From Eikenella sp963515595 (GTDB lineage Bacteria > Pseudomonadota > Gammaproteobacteria > Burkholderiales > Neisseriaceae), in assembly GCA_963515595.1 (NCBI GenBank), contig CAUPYH010000007.1:1-39169 (forward strand): a stretch of 39,169 bases of DNA, read 5' to 3'. A model generated the notes under the pieces. It was not told the DNA's origin and searched no databases. It saw only the letters and a list, made by a program, of their open reading frames with translations. Both the position numbers and the translations under genes were made by a program. Shown one piece after another: positions 7,862-14,857 of this stretch (position 1 is the first letter of the stretch; each line of letters begins with the position of its first letter).

Positions 7862-8326
7862 ATGTCCGAACTCACCTTCCCAACCGCGCCGAATAACGCA
7901 CAGCCTCCCACGCTGAAAACCATCGAATCGGGCAGCTTCTGGCCGCAAATCAACCTCGACCACTTACGGCAGGCCGCCCGCATCGACACCACCATCACCC
8001 CGGAACGCCTGCACCATACGGCAATCGAAGCGGTGGCCTACGTCAATGCCCAGCTGTCCTCTTTGCTACCGCTGCGCCCGTAGCTGGCCCGTGCCGACGA
8101 CCTCACCATCAACGGCGAGAGCATCCGCATCCACCGCTACCGCCGCGCCGTGTATTGCTACACCAAAGCCTTATTGCTCGAGGCCTATGCCGACTACGAC
8201 GCCACCGGTAAAACCGCCGAACGCGCCGCTGCCAAGCAGGAGCAGGCCGAAGACTACCGCCGCGAAGGCCATTACGCCATCGCCTGGCTGCTCGGCCACC
8301 GCCGCATCGACAGCGAGCTGATTTAA
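7862..8326 (+). pseudogene. L: Head completion protein (P2 gpL family) with in-frame amber codon
   Basis: Read from ATG 7862, the frame is gpL-like (SGSFWPQINLDHLRQAARID, then AIEAVAYVNAQLSSL) up to a TAG at codon 74 (8081-8083). The same frame continues without further stops through the family's best-conserved part (IHRYRRAVYCYTKALLLEAY, and a C-terminal LLGHRRIDSELI) to TAA at 8324-8326. Full length would be 154 residues, close to P2 gpL (169). gpL seals filled heads and is essential in P2, so either the prophage is defective, the codon is suppressed, or this is a base error. CAG to TAG is the simplest change. Confidence 0.85.
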
Positions 8327-8350
8327 GGCTACCTGAAGAGGCTACCTGAA
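8326..8350 (+). repeat. Tandem DNA uptake sequences before X
   Basis: Two direct copies of GGCTACCTGAA separated by a GA spacer stand directly before the X start codon. The same tandem arrangement precedes gene S at 12327-12350. Confidence 0.8.
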
Positions 8351-8351
8351 A

Positions 8352-8588
8352 ATGCGCCGCACCAAACTGCCCGCCGATACCGTCATCAGCACCGAAGGCG
8401 ACACCATTAGCGCCATTGCTTATCGCCTCTATGGCAGCAGTCGCCAACGCGTGGAAGAGATTTTGGAGCGTAACCCCGGCCTGTGCCGCTATCCTGCACA
8501 ACTGCCTGCTGGTATCGCCATCAGCCTGCCAATCCAACAAAACAACAACGAGCCGGCTGTTATTAAAACCGTCAATTTGTGGGATTAA
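8352..8588 (+). CDS. X: Tail protein X (P2 gpX, LysM-like)
   Basis: This 78-aa protein has the LysM-like core of gpX: EGDTISAIAYRLYG, VEEILERNPGLCRYPAQLP and GIAISLP. The domain is thought to help position tail components at or near peptidoglycan. The ATG overlaps the tandem uptake sequences, whose terminal GAAAATG leaves a weak ribosome site, so translation may be coupled to L. The gene lies between L and the lysis cassette as in P2. Confidence 0.92.
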   Translation: MRRTKLPADTVISTEGDTISAIAYRLYGSSRQRVEEILERNPGLCRYPAQLPAGIAISLPIQQNNNEPAVIKTVNLWD

Positions 8589-8595
8589 ACCAATC

Positions 8596-8961
8596 ATGAC
8601 TCCAACCCCTACCTCTGACAAACACACCGCTCTAGTCAATACCGCCGTTATTGTGATCGGCAGCTACCACCTGCCTATTTCAATCGCTTTCGGCGCACTG
8701 GTCGGATCCAGCCTGTTTATCTTGAGCCGGCGCGGCCACGGCCCGGTATATAAAGCATGGCTGTTTGCTCTCTCCTATTTCTCCGGCGTATTCGGCGGCG
8801 AGGATGCCGCCGCCATCATCAACTGGCTGCTGCCCGAACGCGGCCTGTTGCAGATAAACGAGTTCACCGGCGCGGTGCTCGCCTCCGCATTTTCCGTGGC
8901 CCTTATCCAGTACGCCTACTCAATCATCGACCGCCGCAACCGAGAGGAGACAGACTTATGA
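8596..8961 (+). CDS. Putative holin / lysis-cassette membrane protein
   Basis: The 121-aa protein has hydrophobic segments at about residues 14-42 (TAVIVIGSYHLPISIAFGAL, then SSLFIL), 52-66 and 88-106, and a charged C-terminus (DRRNREETDL). It occupies the position of holin gene Y in P2, immediately after X, and its stop overlaps the next start as ATGA. It resembles the small membrane proteins annotated as putative holins in related prophages. The topology and holin role are inferred from position and hydrophobicity. Confidence 0.7.
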   Translation: MTPTPTSDKHTALVNTAVIVIGSYHLPISIAFGALVGSSLFILSRRGHGPVYKAWLFALSYFSGVFGGEDAAAIINWLLPERGLLQINEFTGAVLASAFSVALIQYAYSIIDRRNREETDL

Positions 8962-9233
8962 CCCCACTGCAATACGGCATCATCGGCGCACTCGCTGCCG
9001 CCTCGGCCATCAGCGTGCTGTTTTTTGACAAACGCGGTAAGACGCACAAGCCGCTGGCCTCCGTCATCGCCTACCTGATTTTTTTGCAAATGGCCGCGCT
9101 GGCCGGTGCCGCCTATCTGCACGCCGAACGCCTCATCATTTGGCTGCTTATCCTCGTCCTCGCGCTCTACACCGGCAGCATCCTGCTGGCGCGCGGCAAC
9201 GTAACCAAAATACAACCGCCCAGAAAAATGTAA
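8958..9233 (+). CDS. Second small membrane protein of the lysis cassette (holin or antiholin)
   Basis: This 91-aa protein carries three hydrophobic stretches (about residues 5-22, 36-56 and 59-80) and a basic tail (GNVTKIQPPRKM). The start overlaps the preceding stop (ATGA), indicating translational coupling. Two adjacent membrane proteins before the endolysin suggest a holin/antiholin pair, though either could be the pore former. No catalytic motif is present. Confidence 0.65.
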   Translation: MTPLQYGIIGALAAASAISVLFFDKRGKTHKPLASVIAYLIFLQMAALAGAAYLHAERLIIWLLILVLALYTGSILLARGNVTKIQPPRKM

Positions 9234-9253
9234 CTAGTCAGGAGCAAAGAATC

Positions 9254-10093
9254 ATGACCCCGCTACTCAAACACGGCGACAAAGGCGAGCCCGTCGCCGT
9301 CCTGCAACGTGCCCTCATCGCCGCCGGCCACCCCATCGCCGCCGATGGCGACTTCGGCGACCAAACCGAGGCCGCCCTCACCGCCTACCAGCAACAGCAA
9401 GGCCTCGTTGCCGACGGTATTTGTGGCCCCGCCACAGCCGCCGCCATTGCCCACGCATCTACCAAAGGCTACCTGAAAGAAGCCGACATCCAGGCGGCGG
9501 CCGCCTTGCTGGATGTCGATGCCGCCGCCGTCAAAGCCATTGTGCAGGTGGAAAGCGCCGGTAGCGGCTACCTGCCGGACGGCCGCGTAAAAATCCTGTT
9601 CGAGCGCCACATTTTTTATCGTGAGCTGGCGAAGGCCAAAGGCAAAGAGTTTGCCGAGCACGCCGCTGCCGAAGCTCCGCATGTCTGCCATCCGCAGCCG
9701 GGCGGCTATCGCGGCGGCACTGCCGAATATCCGCGCCTCGCCCGCGCAATGGGAATCGATAAAACCGCCGGCCTAGCCGCTGCCTCGTGGGGCTTGTTCC
9801 AAATTATGGGTTTTAACCATCAAGCCGCCGGTTTTGATTCCGTTGGCGAATTTGTCGATGCCATGAAACAGGGCGAAGGGCAGCAACTCCAAGCCTTTGC
9901 CCGCTTTGTCAAAGCCAACAAAGCCATGCACGCCGCCCTGCAGAAAAAAGACTGGGCCAAATTTGCCAGCCTGTACAACGGCCCCGCCTACAAACGGCAC
10001 AACTACGACAGCAAGCTCGCCAATGCCTACGAGCGCTACGCCGCCCAACAAAAAACCCCGCCGGATAGCGGGGTGGAGAAGGTTGCGGTTTAA
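9254..10093 (+). CDS. Endolysin: peptidoglycan-binding domain plus N-acetylmuramidase
   Basis: Residues 5-65 form a PG_binding_1 domain (KGEPVAVLQRALIAAGH, DGDFGDQTEAALTAYQQQQG). Residues 90-270 match the N-acetylmuramidase/DUF3380 family, with a candidate catalytic glutamate at E100 (VQVESAG) followed by LFERH, and later AASWGLFQIMG and FVDAMKQGEG. It would cleave the glycan strand at lysis. There is no signal peptide, so release depends on the holin. AGGAG precedes the ATG at 9254. An uptake sequence at 9466 is translated as KGYLKE between the two domains. The last codons contain a hairpin that serves as terminator for the opposing gene. Confidence 0.92.
   Translation: MTPLLKHGDKGEPVAVLQRALIAAGHPIAADGDFGDQTEAALTAYQQQQGLVADGICGPATAAAIAHASTKGYLKEADIQAAAALLDVDAAAVKAIVQVESAGSGYLPDGRVKILFERHIFYRELAKAKGKEFAEHAAAEAPHVCHPQPGGYRGGTAEYPRLARAMGIDKTAGLAAASWGLFQIMGFNHQAAGFDSVGEFVDAMKQGEGQQLQAFARFVKANKAMHAALQKKDWAKFASLYNGPAYKRHNYDSKLANAYERYAAQQKTPPDSGVEKVAV
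10055..10074 (-). terminator. Terminator for the minus-strand small gene, inside the muramidase gene
   Basis: The stem ACCCCGC/GCGGGGT with a 6-base loop is followed on the minus strand by TTTTTT. It lies 15 bp beyond the stop of the gene at 10090. Confidence 0.75.
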
Positions 10094-10326
10094 ATCAGCC
10101 GTTCCAGCTGCACCAACACATCATTGAATTCGCGCTCCTGCTGGCTCAACAGGAAAAACAGCTTACCCGCGTCCAAATTTTGGCTGCCGCATTCGGCCAA
10201 GATTTCCACGATGCCGGAAAACGCATTGATTCTTTCCAGCAGGCTGTCATACACCGCAGCAGCCGCCCGGCGTTCGATACCGTGTTTGATGGTTTGGGAA
10301 ATGAAAATGGTGTTTTGAACGTTCAT
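10090..10326 (-). CDS. Small protein of unknown function, paralogue 2 of 3
   Basis: The 78-aa product differs from the one at 6010-6246 in only a few residues (for example FISQ for SISQ near the start). The stop codon overlaps the muramidase stop on the other strand, and the gene has its own promoter, RNA leader and terminator. Nucleotide similarity to copy 1 continues across the coding region but falls in the leader, where the RNA fold is nonetheless kept. This points to selection on both parts. Confidence 0.75.
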   Translation of the reverse strand: MNVQNTIFISQTIKHGIERRAAAAVYDSLLERINAFSGIVEILAECGSQNLDAGKLFFLLSQQEREFNDVLVQLERLI

Positions 10327-10362
10327 GACTGAACTCCGTATTGATTTAGTTAGGGGATTGCT

Positions 10363-10451
10363 GCCCGAATGGGGCGGCGGGTCTCAACTACCGTCAATAC
10401 ACGGCTGCCGCTATTTCCCGAAGGTGTTGTATTCACGGCTATCAACCCGCC
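10363..10451 (-). ncRNA. Structured RNA leader, copy B
   Basis: On the minus strand the outer stem is GGCGGG/CCCGCC. The first inner hairpin is GCCG...CGGC with tip CC-TTCG-GG, the second is CCG...CGG, and the trailing hairpin is GCCC/GGGC. Compared with copy A, the first stem (CGCGG/CCGCG there) and the trailing stem (CCACC/GGTGG there) differ on both sides. Confidence 0.65.
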
Positions 10452-10539
10452 AAAGAAACTTTGACGTGTATTTGCGCAAGGCGCAAAAAAAGCGCGCTGA
10501 CGGGGCGAAAGAATCCGGTATTGATTTAGTAGTGGCGCG

Positions 10540-10569
10540 ATATTACTCCAAGGCTACCTGAAAACGCAA
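10540..10569 (-). promoter_or_regulatory. Promoter for RNA leader copy B
   Basis: TTGCGT (10564-10569) and TAATAT (10540-10545) on the minus strand are 18 bp apart. A full uptake sequence (AGGCTACCTGAA in plus orientation) fills much of the spacer. Confidence 0.6.
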
Positions 10570-10592
10570 GCCCAATCCGTAAAGAGAACTTT

Positions 10593-10928
10593 ATGCTACC
10601 CGCCAAATTAAACCTCCCCATCATCCTCGCCGCCCTGCTCGCCGCGTCGGGCATTGCCCAAACTGTACAGCACTACCGCCTTAAATCCGTGCAAACCCAG
10701 CTCACCTATGCCAAAGACGACCTCGAAACCAGCCGCAGCGAGCTCAAGCAGGCCAATGAGCGCGCTGCCGCGCTGCAGGCCGCCAACCAGCAAATGATGC
10801 AGCAGCTCGCCGCCGCCCAAGCCGAAGCCGCCGCCCGCCGTGATGCGCTGACCCAAGCCTTGCAGGCCAATGCCGCATGGCGTGATACCGAGCTGCCAGC
10901 CGCCGTTAAGGAGCAATTGAAAAAATGA
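10593..10928 (+). CDS. Rz-like inner-membrane spanin
   Basis: This 111-aa protein has one N-terminal membrane segment (LPIILAALLAASGIAQTV) followed by an almost continuous Ala/Gln/Glu-rich coiled coil to the C-terminus. That is the architecture of i-spanins (Rz, LysB), which with an outer-membrane lipoprotein fuse the two membranes in the last step of lysis. The stop overlaps the start of the next gene (ATGA). The matching Rz1-like gene is not embedded as in lambda but lies one gene further on. Confidence 0.78.
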   Translation: MLPAKLNLPIILAALLAASGIAQTVQHYRLKSVQTQLTYAKDDLETSRSELKQANERAAALQAANQQMMQQLAAAQAEAAARRDALTQALQANAAWRDTELPAAVKEQLKK

Positions 10929-11443
10929 CCGCCCCCGTTCAAATTACCCCGCATTTTTCGCTCGCCGAACTCACCCGCAGCAGCGTTGCCGCCGCCCGTG
11001 GCCTCAATAACCAGCCAAACGATGAGCAGCTCGCCAATATCCGCTCCACCGCTGAACGCCTGGAAAAAATCCGTGCCTATTTGTGCCAAAAATACGACCG
11101 CAGCGTCGCTATCCGTGTAACTTCCTGCTTCCGCAGCCCTGCAGTCAATCGCGCGGCCGGCGGCTCGGCCACGTCCGCCCACCTGCACGGCTCGGCTGCC
11201 GACATCCGCGCCGCCGGCCTCACCAGCCGCCAACTGGCCGAAGACATTGTGCAGATGCGCAATGAGGGATTGATTACTTTCGACCAGCTCATCCTTGAGT
11301 TTCCGGACACACCTGGCATCAACTCTTGGGTGCATTTCGGCTGCCGCCACCACAGCGCCGAGCGCGACCAAATCAAAACCTCGGTTAAACGCCGCATCGG
11401 CGGCAAGCTACAAACCGTCTATTTGGAGGGATTAGTGCCATGA
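10925..11443 (+). CDS. Peptidase M15-type (D-Ala-D-Ala carboxypeptidase-like) murein hydrolase
   Basis: The 172-aa protein shows the M15A-type zinc motifs SAHLHGSAADIR (H86, D93) and WVHFG (H137), with TSCFRSPAVNRAAGG before them. The N-terminal FSLAELTRS is typical of phage and cell-wall members. It would cut peptide crosslinks in peptidoglycan. It is sandwiched between the Rz-like and Rz1-like genes with ATGA overlaps at both ends, so the cassette encodes two different wall hydrolases. No signal peptide is seen. Confidence 0.88.
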   Translation: MTAPVQITPHFSLAELTRSSVAAARGLNNQPNDEQLANIRSTAERLEKIRAYLCQKYDRSVAIRVTSCFRSPAVNRAAGGSATSAHLHGSAADIRAAGLTSRQLAEDIVQMRNEGLITFDQLILEFPDTPGINSWVHFGCRHHSAERDQIKTSVKRRIGGKLQTVYLEGLVP

Positions 11444-11682
11444 GCCACACCCAAGCCGTCATTGCCGCCACCCTATTGCTGGCCGCCTGTACCCCGAAAA
11501 CCGTTGTCCGTTACTTGCCGCCGAGCTGCCCCGCCGTGCCCGAATGCACCCGTGCCCCTGTCAGCCTCACCACCAACGGCGACCTCGCCCAAGCCTATTT
11601 GCAGCGTGATGCCGAATTGGCGCAATGCAAAATCGCCCGCGATACCCTGCAGCAATGCCTCACCACCACGCCCAAACCATGA
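11440..11682 (+). CDS. Rz1-like outer-membrane lipoprotein spanin
   Basis: This 80-aa protein begins with a short signal and lipobox (AATLLLAAC, cysteine at residue 17), followed by a Pro/Cys-containing segment (RYLPPSCPAVPECTRAP). These are typical of o-spanins. It overlaps the peptidase gene upstream and the zinc-finger gene downstream by four bases each. Pairing with the Rz-like protein at 10593 is inferred. Confidence 0.78.
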   Translation: MSHTQAVIAATLLLAACTPKTVVRYLPPSCPAVPECTRAPVSLTTNGDLAQAYLQRDAELAQCKIARDTLQQCLTTTPKP

Positions 11683-11924
11683 GCCGCCAAATCGACCAAG
11701 CCTGCGAAATCGAAGAGATGCACCGCCGTCTCGCCCTCGAAGAGCAGGCACGAAAAAGCCAAGCCGCCGCCGCCGCCGCCGTCTCCGCCTACGAATGCGA
11801 AGAGTGCGGCGAACCCATCCCCGAAGAGCGCCGCCGCGCCGTTATCGGCTGCCGATGTTGCGTAACCTGCCAGGAGGAAATCGAACACTATGGAAAAACC
11901 CGCATCGCTGCGCGCCGCGATTGA
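11679..11924 (+). CDS. TraR/DksA-type zinc-finger protein
   Basis: The 81-aa protein has the arrangement C40-x2-C43-x17-C61-x2-C64 (YECEECGEPIPEERR ... CVTCQ) that defines short TraR/DksA C4 zinc fingers, preceded by an N-terminal helix. Plasmid and phage TraR bind RNA polymerase in the secondary channel and mimic DksA with ppGpp. The start overlaps the Rz1-like stop, and its end overlaps gene R by 35 bp. The usual acidic N-terminal helix is present (DQACEIEEMHRR). Confidence 0.9.
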   Translation: MSRQIDQACEIEEMHRRLALEEQARKSQAAAAAAVSAYECEECGEPIPEERRRAVIGCRCCVTCQEEIEHYGKTRIAARRD

Positions 11925-12327
11925 AAAAAGCCTGCCGGAAATCGCACAACATCCCGACAAACTCACCCTGTTTGTCGGCAACGGCCACATCCGCGCCTAC
12001 AAAGCTACCCTATCGCACACCGCCGAATTTACCCTCTCCCTGCTGATTACTGATTTCACCGGCAACCTCGACGTGCTGCACACCACCATCGTCCATTGGT
12101 TGCAAGCCCATCAGCCCGATATTCTCGGCCCCGGCAACACCGACCCCGCCGCCTACCGCTTTGAGGCCGACATCCTCGCCGACAACAGCTACGACATCCT
12201 CATCGAGCTCAAACTCTCCGAACGCACCCGCGCCTTGGTAGACGATAACGGCAACGTCCAAATCGACCACCCGGCCGAGCCGCAGCATAAAACAGACCTC
12301 ACCGGCATCCTCGGCATTGGCGGTTAA
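11890..12327 (+). CDS. R: Tail completion protein R (P2 gpR family)
   Basis: The 145-aa product matches P2 gpR (155 aa) in its opening (SLRAAIEKSLPEIAQHPDKL), the YTLSL-like strand region (AEFTLSLLITDFTGNLDVL) and the FEADILADNSYDILIELKLSERT segment. gpR caps the head-proximal end of the tail. The start overlaps the zinc-finger gene. Tandem uptake sequences follow the stop. Confidence 0.92.
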   Translation: MEKPASLRAAIEKSLPEIAQHPDKLTLFVGNGHIRAYKATLSHTAEFTLSLLITDFTGNLDVLHTTIVHWLQAHQPDILGPGNTDPAAYRFEADILADNSYDILIELKLSERTRALVDDNGNVQIDHPAEPQHKTDLTGILGIGG

Positions 12328-12351
12328 GGCTACCTGAAGAGGCTACCTGAA

Positions 12352-12951
12352 ATGTCCGCATCCCCCGAACTCGACCGCTACATCGAAAACCTCGACACCC
12401 TCATCCGCAAGCTGTCGCCCGCCGAACGCCGCCGCCTCGCCGGCGACATCGGCCGCCAAATCCGCCAGGCCAACAAACGCCGCATCCAAGCCAACATTGC
12501 GCCAGACGGCAGCCGCTTCACTCCGCGCCGTGGCGTGGCCGCGCGCAAATTCGGCGGCCGCCTGCGGGTGGAGCAGGATTTTGTTTACAACGGCAAACTG
12601 CGCCGCTTCCGCACCCTGCGCCAACTGCCCGACACCGATGCCGTGGCCGGTTGGGAATACACCACCGGCCACCTATTCAAGGCTCTGCGCAGCAAAATCG
12701 GCAAGCCGGACAACAGCCCGCGCGGCAAGCTGATGTTTCGCAAGCTGCACCAATACAAATATCTCAAACTGAAAACCACCGATAACGAGGCGGCTGTCGG
12801 CTTTATGAGCGGGTTAGCTGCCTATATCGCTGCCGCCCACCAATACGGCGAAGACGGCCGCCCCGCCCGCGAACTGCTCGGTTTCTCAGCTGAAGATTTG
12901 AGCCTGATTGAAGAGCTGGTTATCCAACATTTTCAAGCTGCCCAGCAATAA
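12352..12951 (+). CDS. S: Tail completion protein S (P2 gpS family)
   Basis: This 199-aa protein, somewhat longer than P2 gpS (150 aa), shows the family pattern LDTLIRKLSPAERRRLAGDIG, then RRIQANIAPDGSRFTPRR and a C-terminal REILGF-like segment (ARELLGFSAEDL). The ATG at 12352 follows immediately after a tandem uptake sequence, so there is no clear Shine-Dalgarno. The gene ends in an inverted uptake-sequence terminator, which closes the O-to-S transcription unit. Confidence 0.92.
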   Translation: MSASPELDRYIENLDTLIRKLSPAERRRLAGDIGRQIRQANKRRIQANIAPDGSRFTPRRGVAARKFGGRLRVEQDFVYNGKLRRFRTLRQLPDTDAVAGWEYTTGHLFKALRSKIGKPDNSPRGKLMFRKLHQYKYLKLKTTDNEAAVGFMSGLAAYIAAAHQYGEDGRPARELLGFSAEDLSLIEELVIQHFQAAQQ

Positions 12952-12984
12952 ATCAGGCTACCTGAAATTTCAGGTAGCCTGATT
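12951..12984. terminator. Inverted DUS terminator after S
   Basis: A 17-bp perfect inverted repeat (12951-12967 with 12968-12984) built from two uptake sequences closes the O-S unit and also lies just beyond the antitoxin stop on the other strand. Confidence 0.75.
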
Positions 12985-12999
12985 TATTACTTGTGTGCT

Positions 13000-13371
13000 T
13001 TAAACAGCCAATTGAGCTATTTCGCAGTCGTACAGGGCGGCAAGCTGCTCCAGGGTTTTTTCTTGCGGGCGGTTGCCTTTTTTCTCAATTTGAGACAGGG
13101 CAGATTGACTGATACCAAGCTGTTTTGCGGCTTCATTTTGATTCATGCCGCGATAAATCCGCCAGGCGGCGACAATGCTTACGTCTTTATCCAGCATAAT
13201 ATCCACTACTTCACTAGGCACAGTTTCGTCATCGTATTGGTCGGATTCGTAAGGGATAGGCTCCCACACGGTTTCATCGTCAGCATCGGCTATTAAGCGG
13301 CGGTAATCGGCCACCGGCAGCACCACATATTGCGGGCGGCCTTGGCGGTCGTTGATATATTGCAGAGACAT
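13000..13371 (-). CDS. HTH-type antitoxin
   Basis: The 123-aa protein starts at ATG 13371, which follows AAGGAG at the proper distance. Residues 1-25 (LQYINDRQGRPQYVVLPVADY) resemble the Phd/YefM-like start, and residues 70-110 form an Xre-type HTH (MNQNEAAKQLGISQSALSQIE). It lies 81 bp downstream of a RelE-like toxin gene on the same strand. It would neutralise the toxin and repress the promoter at 13741-13769. The order toxin then antitoxin is that of higBA-type systems. Confidence 0.85.
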   Translation of the reverse strand: MSLQYINDRQGRPQYVVLPVADYRRLIADADDETVWEPIPYESDQYDDETVPSEVVDIMLDKDVSIVAAWRIYRGMNQNEAAKQLGISQSALSQIEKKGNRPQEKTLEQLAALYDCEIAQLAV

Positions 13372-13412
13372 GGGCACTCCTTAGGACCTTATAGTTAGTT
13401 AATAGGGCGATA

Positions 13413-13432
13413 GGCGGGGCGGTAGCCCCGCC
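13413..13432 (-). terminator. Hairpin between toxin and antitoxin genes
   Basis: GGCGGGGC and GCCCCGCC form an 8-bp perfect stem with a 4-base loop. There is no following T-run, so it may attenuate, stabilise or partly terminate the toxin-antitoxin mRNA rather than end it. Confidence 0.45.
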
Positions 13433-13452
13433 GTGTCTTGTCATTTATTATG

Positions 13453-13710
13453 TTATTTGTAGGTTTTGCTTTGGCGTCTTAAGATTTCTTGAACTTCGAT
13501 GATTCTCGGCACCCCCTCGATCACCTCAAAAAATATTCGGTAATTGCCAACCCTCAACCGATACCACTTTTCAATTTTCTTAATATCCGCCGCCACCTGC
13601 GGGAAGTTTTTCAGTTCGTTTACCCTCGCTTTGATATTCTGCGCATACCGCTGATCAATTTTTTGCAGTTGTCGCAGCGAACGAACTGTCCATCTAATTT
13701 TCTGCTCCAT
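13453..13710 (-). CDS. RelE/ParE-family toxin
   Basis: The 85-aa protein has the compact RelE fold pattern: RSLRQLQKIDQRYAQNIKAR in the first helices, then KKIEKWYRLRVGNYRIFFEV and IIEVQEILRRQSKTYK at the C-terminus. Such toxins usually cleave mRNA on the ribosome. The ATG at 13710 has GGAGG upstream. The sequence is AT-richer than the flanking tail genes. The pair lies between the S and V operons on the opposite strand, so it is a cargo insertion at an operon boundary. Confidence 0.88.
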   Translation of the reverse strand: MEQKIRWTVRSLRQLQKIDQRYAQNIKARVNELKNFPQVAADIKKIEKWYRLRVGNYRIFFEVIEGVPRIIEVQEILRRQSKTYK

Positions 13711-13740
13711 CACACCTCCATATCTTATTAAGATGCACAC

Positions 13741-13769
13741 ATTATAAGTAAATAATCTTATATTGTCAA
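13741..13769 (-). promoter_or_regulatory. Consensus sigma-70 promoter of the toxin-antitoxin operon
   Basis: TTGACA (13764-13769) and TATAAT (13741-13746) on the minus strand are perfect consensus hexamers 17 bp apart. Inverted repeats that could be operators flank it: ATCTTATTAAGAT (about 13722-13734) and TATTAGA...TCTAATA (about 13774-13793). Confidence 0.88.
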
Positions 13770-13806
13770 TAAATATTAGAAGTAATCTAATATATTTATT
13801 ACTGCT

Positions 13807-13865
13807 TGTAAAAAACCCCCTCAAACCACCAGTCGACAGCCCCCGCGCGATAGCGGCGGCATAAT
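13807..13865 (+). promoter_or_regulatory. Late promoter (PV equivalent)
   Basis: TGTAAAAAACCCCCTCAAAC begins at 13807 and CATAAT lies at 13860, a spacing of 53 bp. This matches the boxes before O and FI. Confidence 0.75.
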
Positions 13866-13894
13866 CGGCACACGTCCATTTTACGAGCCGCCCC

Positions 13895-14527
13895 GTGAAC
13901 ACCGCCGAAATCTCCCGTCTGCTCGCCAACCTCATCAAGCAGGGCACCATCGCCGAAAGCGACCCGGTAGCCGGCCGCGTGCGCGTGCTGCACGGCGGCC
14001 TCACCACCGATTGGCTGCCTTATTTCGTGCCCGCTGCCGGCGGTGTGTCCGTGCATCGCCCGCCCAGCATCGGCGAGAACTGCATTGTGTTGTCCCCCAG
14101 CGGCGAGCCCGCCAACGGCGTCGTGTTGTGCGGCATGGCCTCCGACCAATTCCCGCAGCCAGGCAGTAGTGCAGACGAAACCGTTGTCAAATTTCCGGAC
14201 GGCGCAGTCGCCAAATACAACCACGCCGCCAGCAAGCTCGACATATCCGGCATCAATACCGCCAATATCCAAGTCGCCAGCCTGACTACCGTCGATTGCC
14301 CGCAAAGCACTTTTACGGGAGCAGTAACAGTACAAGGCCTATTTACTTATCAGGCCGGGATGGCTGGCAGCAACGGCGCCACCGGTACCACCACCATCAA
14401 CGGCGACTTTAAACATAACGGCAGCTTCGAAAACACCGGCAAAGTCAGCAGCAACAACGTGGTGCTCGACGACCACGTCCACAGCGGCGTGCTGGCAGGC
14501 GGTGCGGACACAGGAGGCCCGAAATGA
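13895..14527 (+). CDS. V: Baseplate assembly protein / spike (P2 gpV family)
   Basis: The 210-aa protein starts at GTG 13895. It shows the gpV signature GTIAESDPVAGRVRV...TDWLPYFVPAAGG followed by ENCIVLSPSGEPANGVVL and a C-terminal HVHSG segment (DDHVHSGVLAGG). gpV is the trimeric membrane-piercing spike at the tip of the tail. Its stop overlaps the W start. It is the first gene after the PV-like promoter. Confidence 0.93.
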   Translation: MNTAEISRLLANLIKQGTIAESDPVAGRVRVLHGGLTTDWLPYFVPAAGGVSVHRPPSIGENCIVLSPSGEPANGVVLCGMASDQFPQPGSSADETVVKFPDGAVAKYNHAASKLDISGINTANIQVASLTTVDCPQSTFTGAVTVQGLFTYQAGMAGSNGATGTTTINGDFKHNGSFENTGKVSSNNVVLDDHVHSGVLAGGADTGGPK

Positions 14528-14853
14528 TGTCCGAAACCACCGGCCGCCTGCTGCCGCTGGCCGAGCACGTCCGCCAATCCATCCGCAATATCCTGTTTAC
14601 CGCCGTCGGCACCCGCGTCCAGCGTGAGGAGTACGGCAGCCTGCTGCCCCTGCTGATGGATGCCCCGCTCAACGAGGTAACGCTGTTGCGCTGCAATGCC
14701 GCCGTAGTGTTGGCACTCGCCAAATGGGAGCCGCGTTTGGTGATTACCGCCGCCGAGACCCGCGCCGTCCCGGCCGATAGCGGCCTGCGCGTGGAAATCA
14801 GCATCACCGGGCGGCTCGGCGGCCAAATCGAAAACTTTATTGTCGGATTGTAA
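14524..14853 (+). CDS. W: Baseplate wedge protein W (gpW/gp25 family)
   Basis: The 109-aa protein contains the gp25-like core: LAEHVRQSIRNILFTAVGTR, then REEYGSLLPLLMDAP and VEISITGRL. It joins the baseplate to the sheath. The start has a double ATG (14524/14527), the first overlapping the V stop. Confidence 0.93.
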   Translation: MMSETTGRLLPLAEHVRQSIRNILFTAVGTRVQREEYGSLLPLLMDAPLNEVTLLRCNAAVVLALAKWEPRLVITAAETRAVPADSGLRVEISITGRLGGQIENFIVGL

Positions 14854-14857
14854 CCAA

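Noticed and set aside
10325..10561. 78-codon plus-strand frame opposite leader copy B
   Set aside because: It is antisense to the RNA leader and promoter, not conserved in copies A or C.
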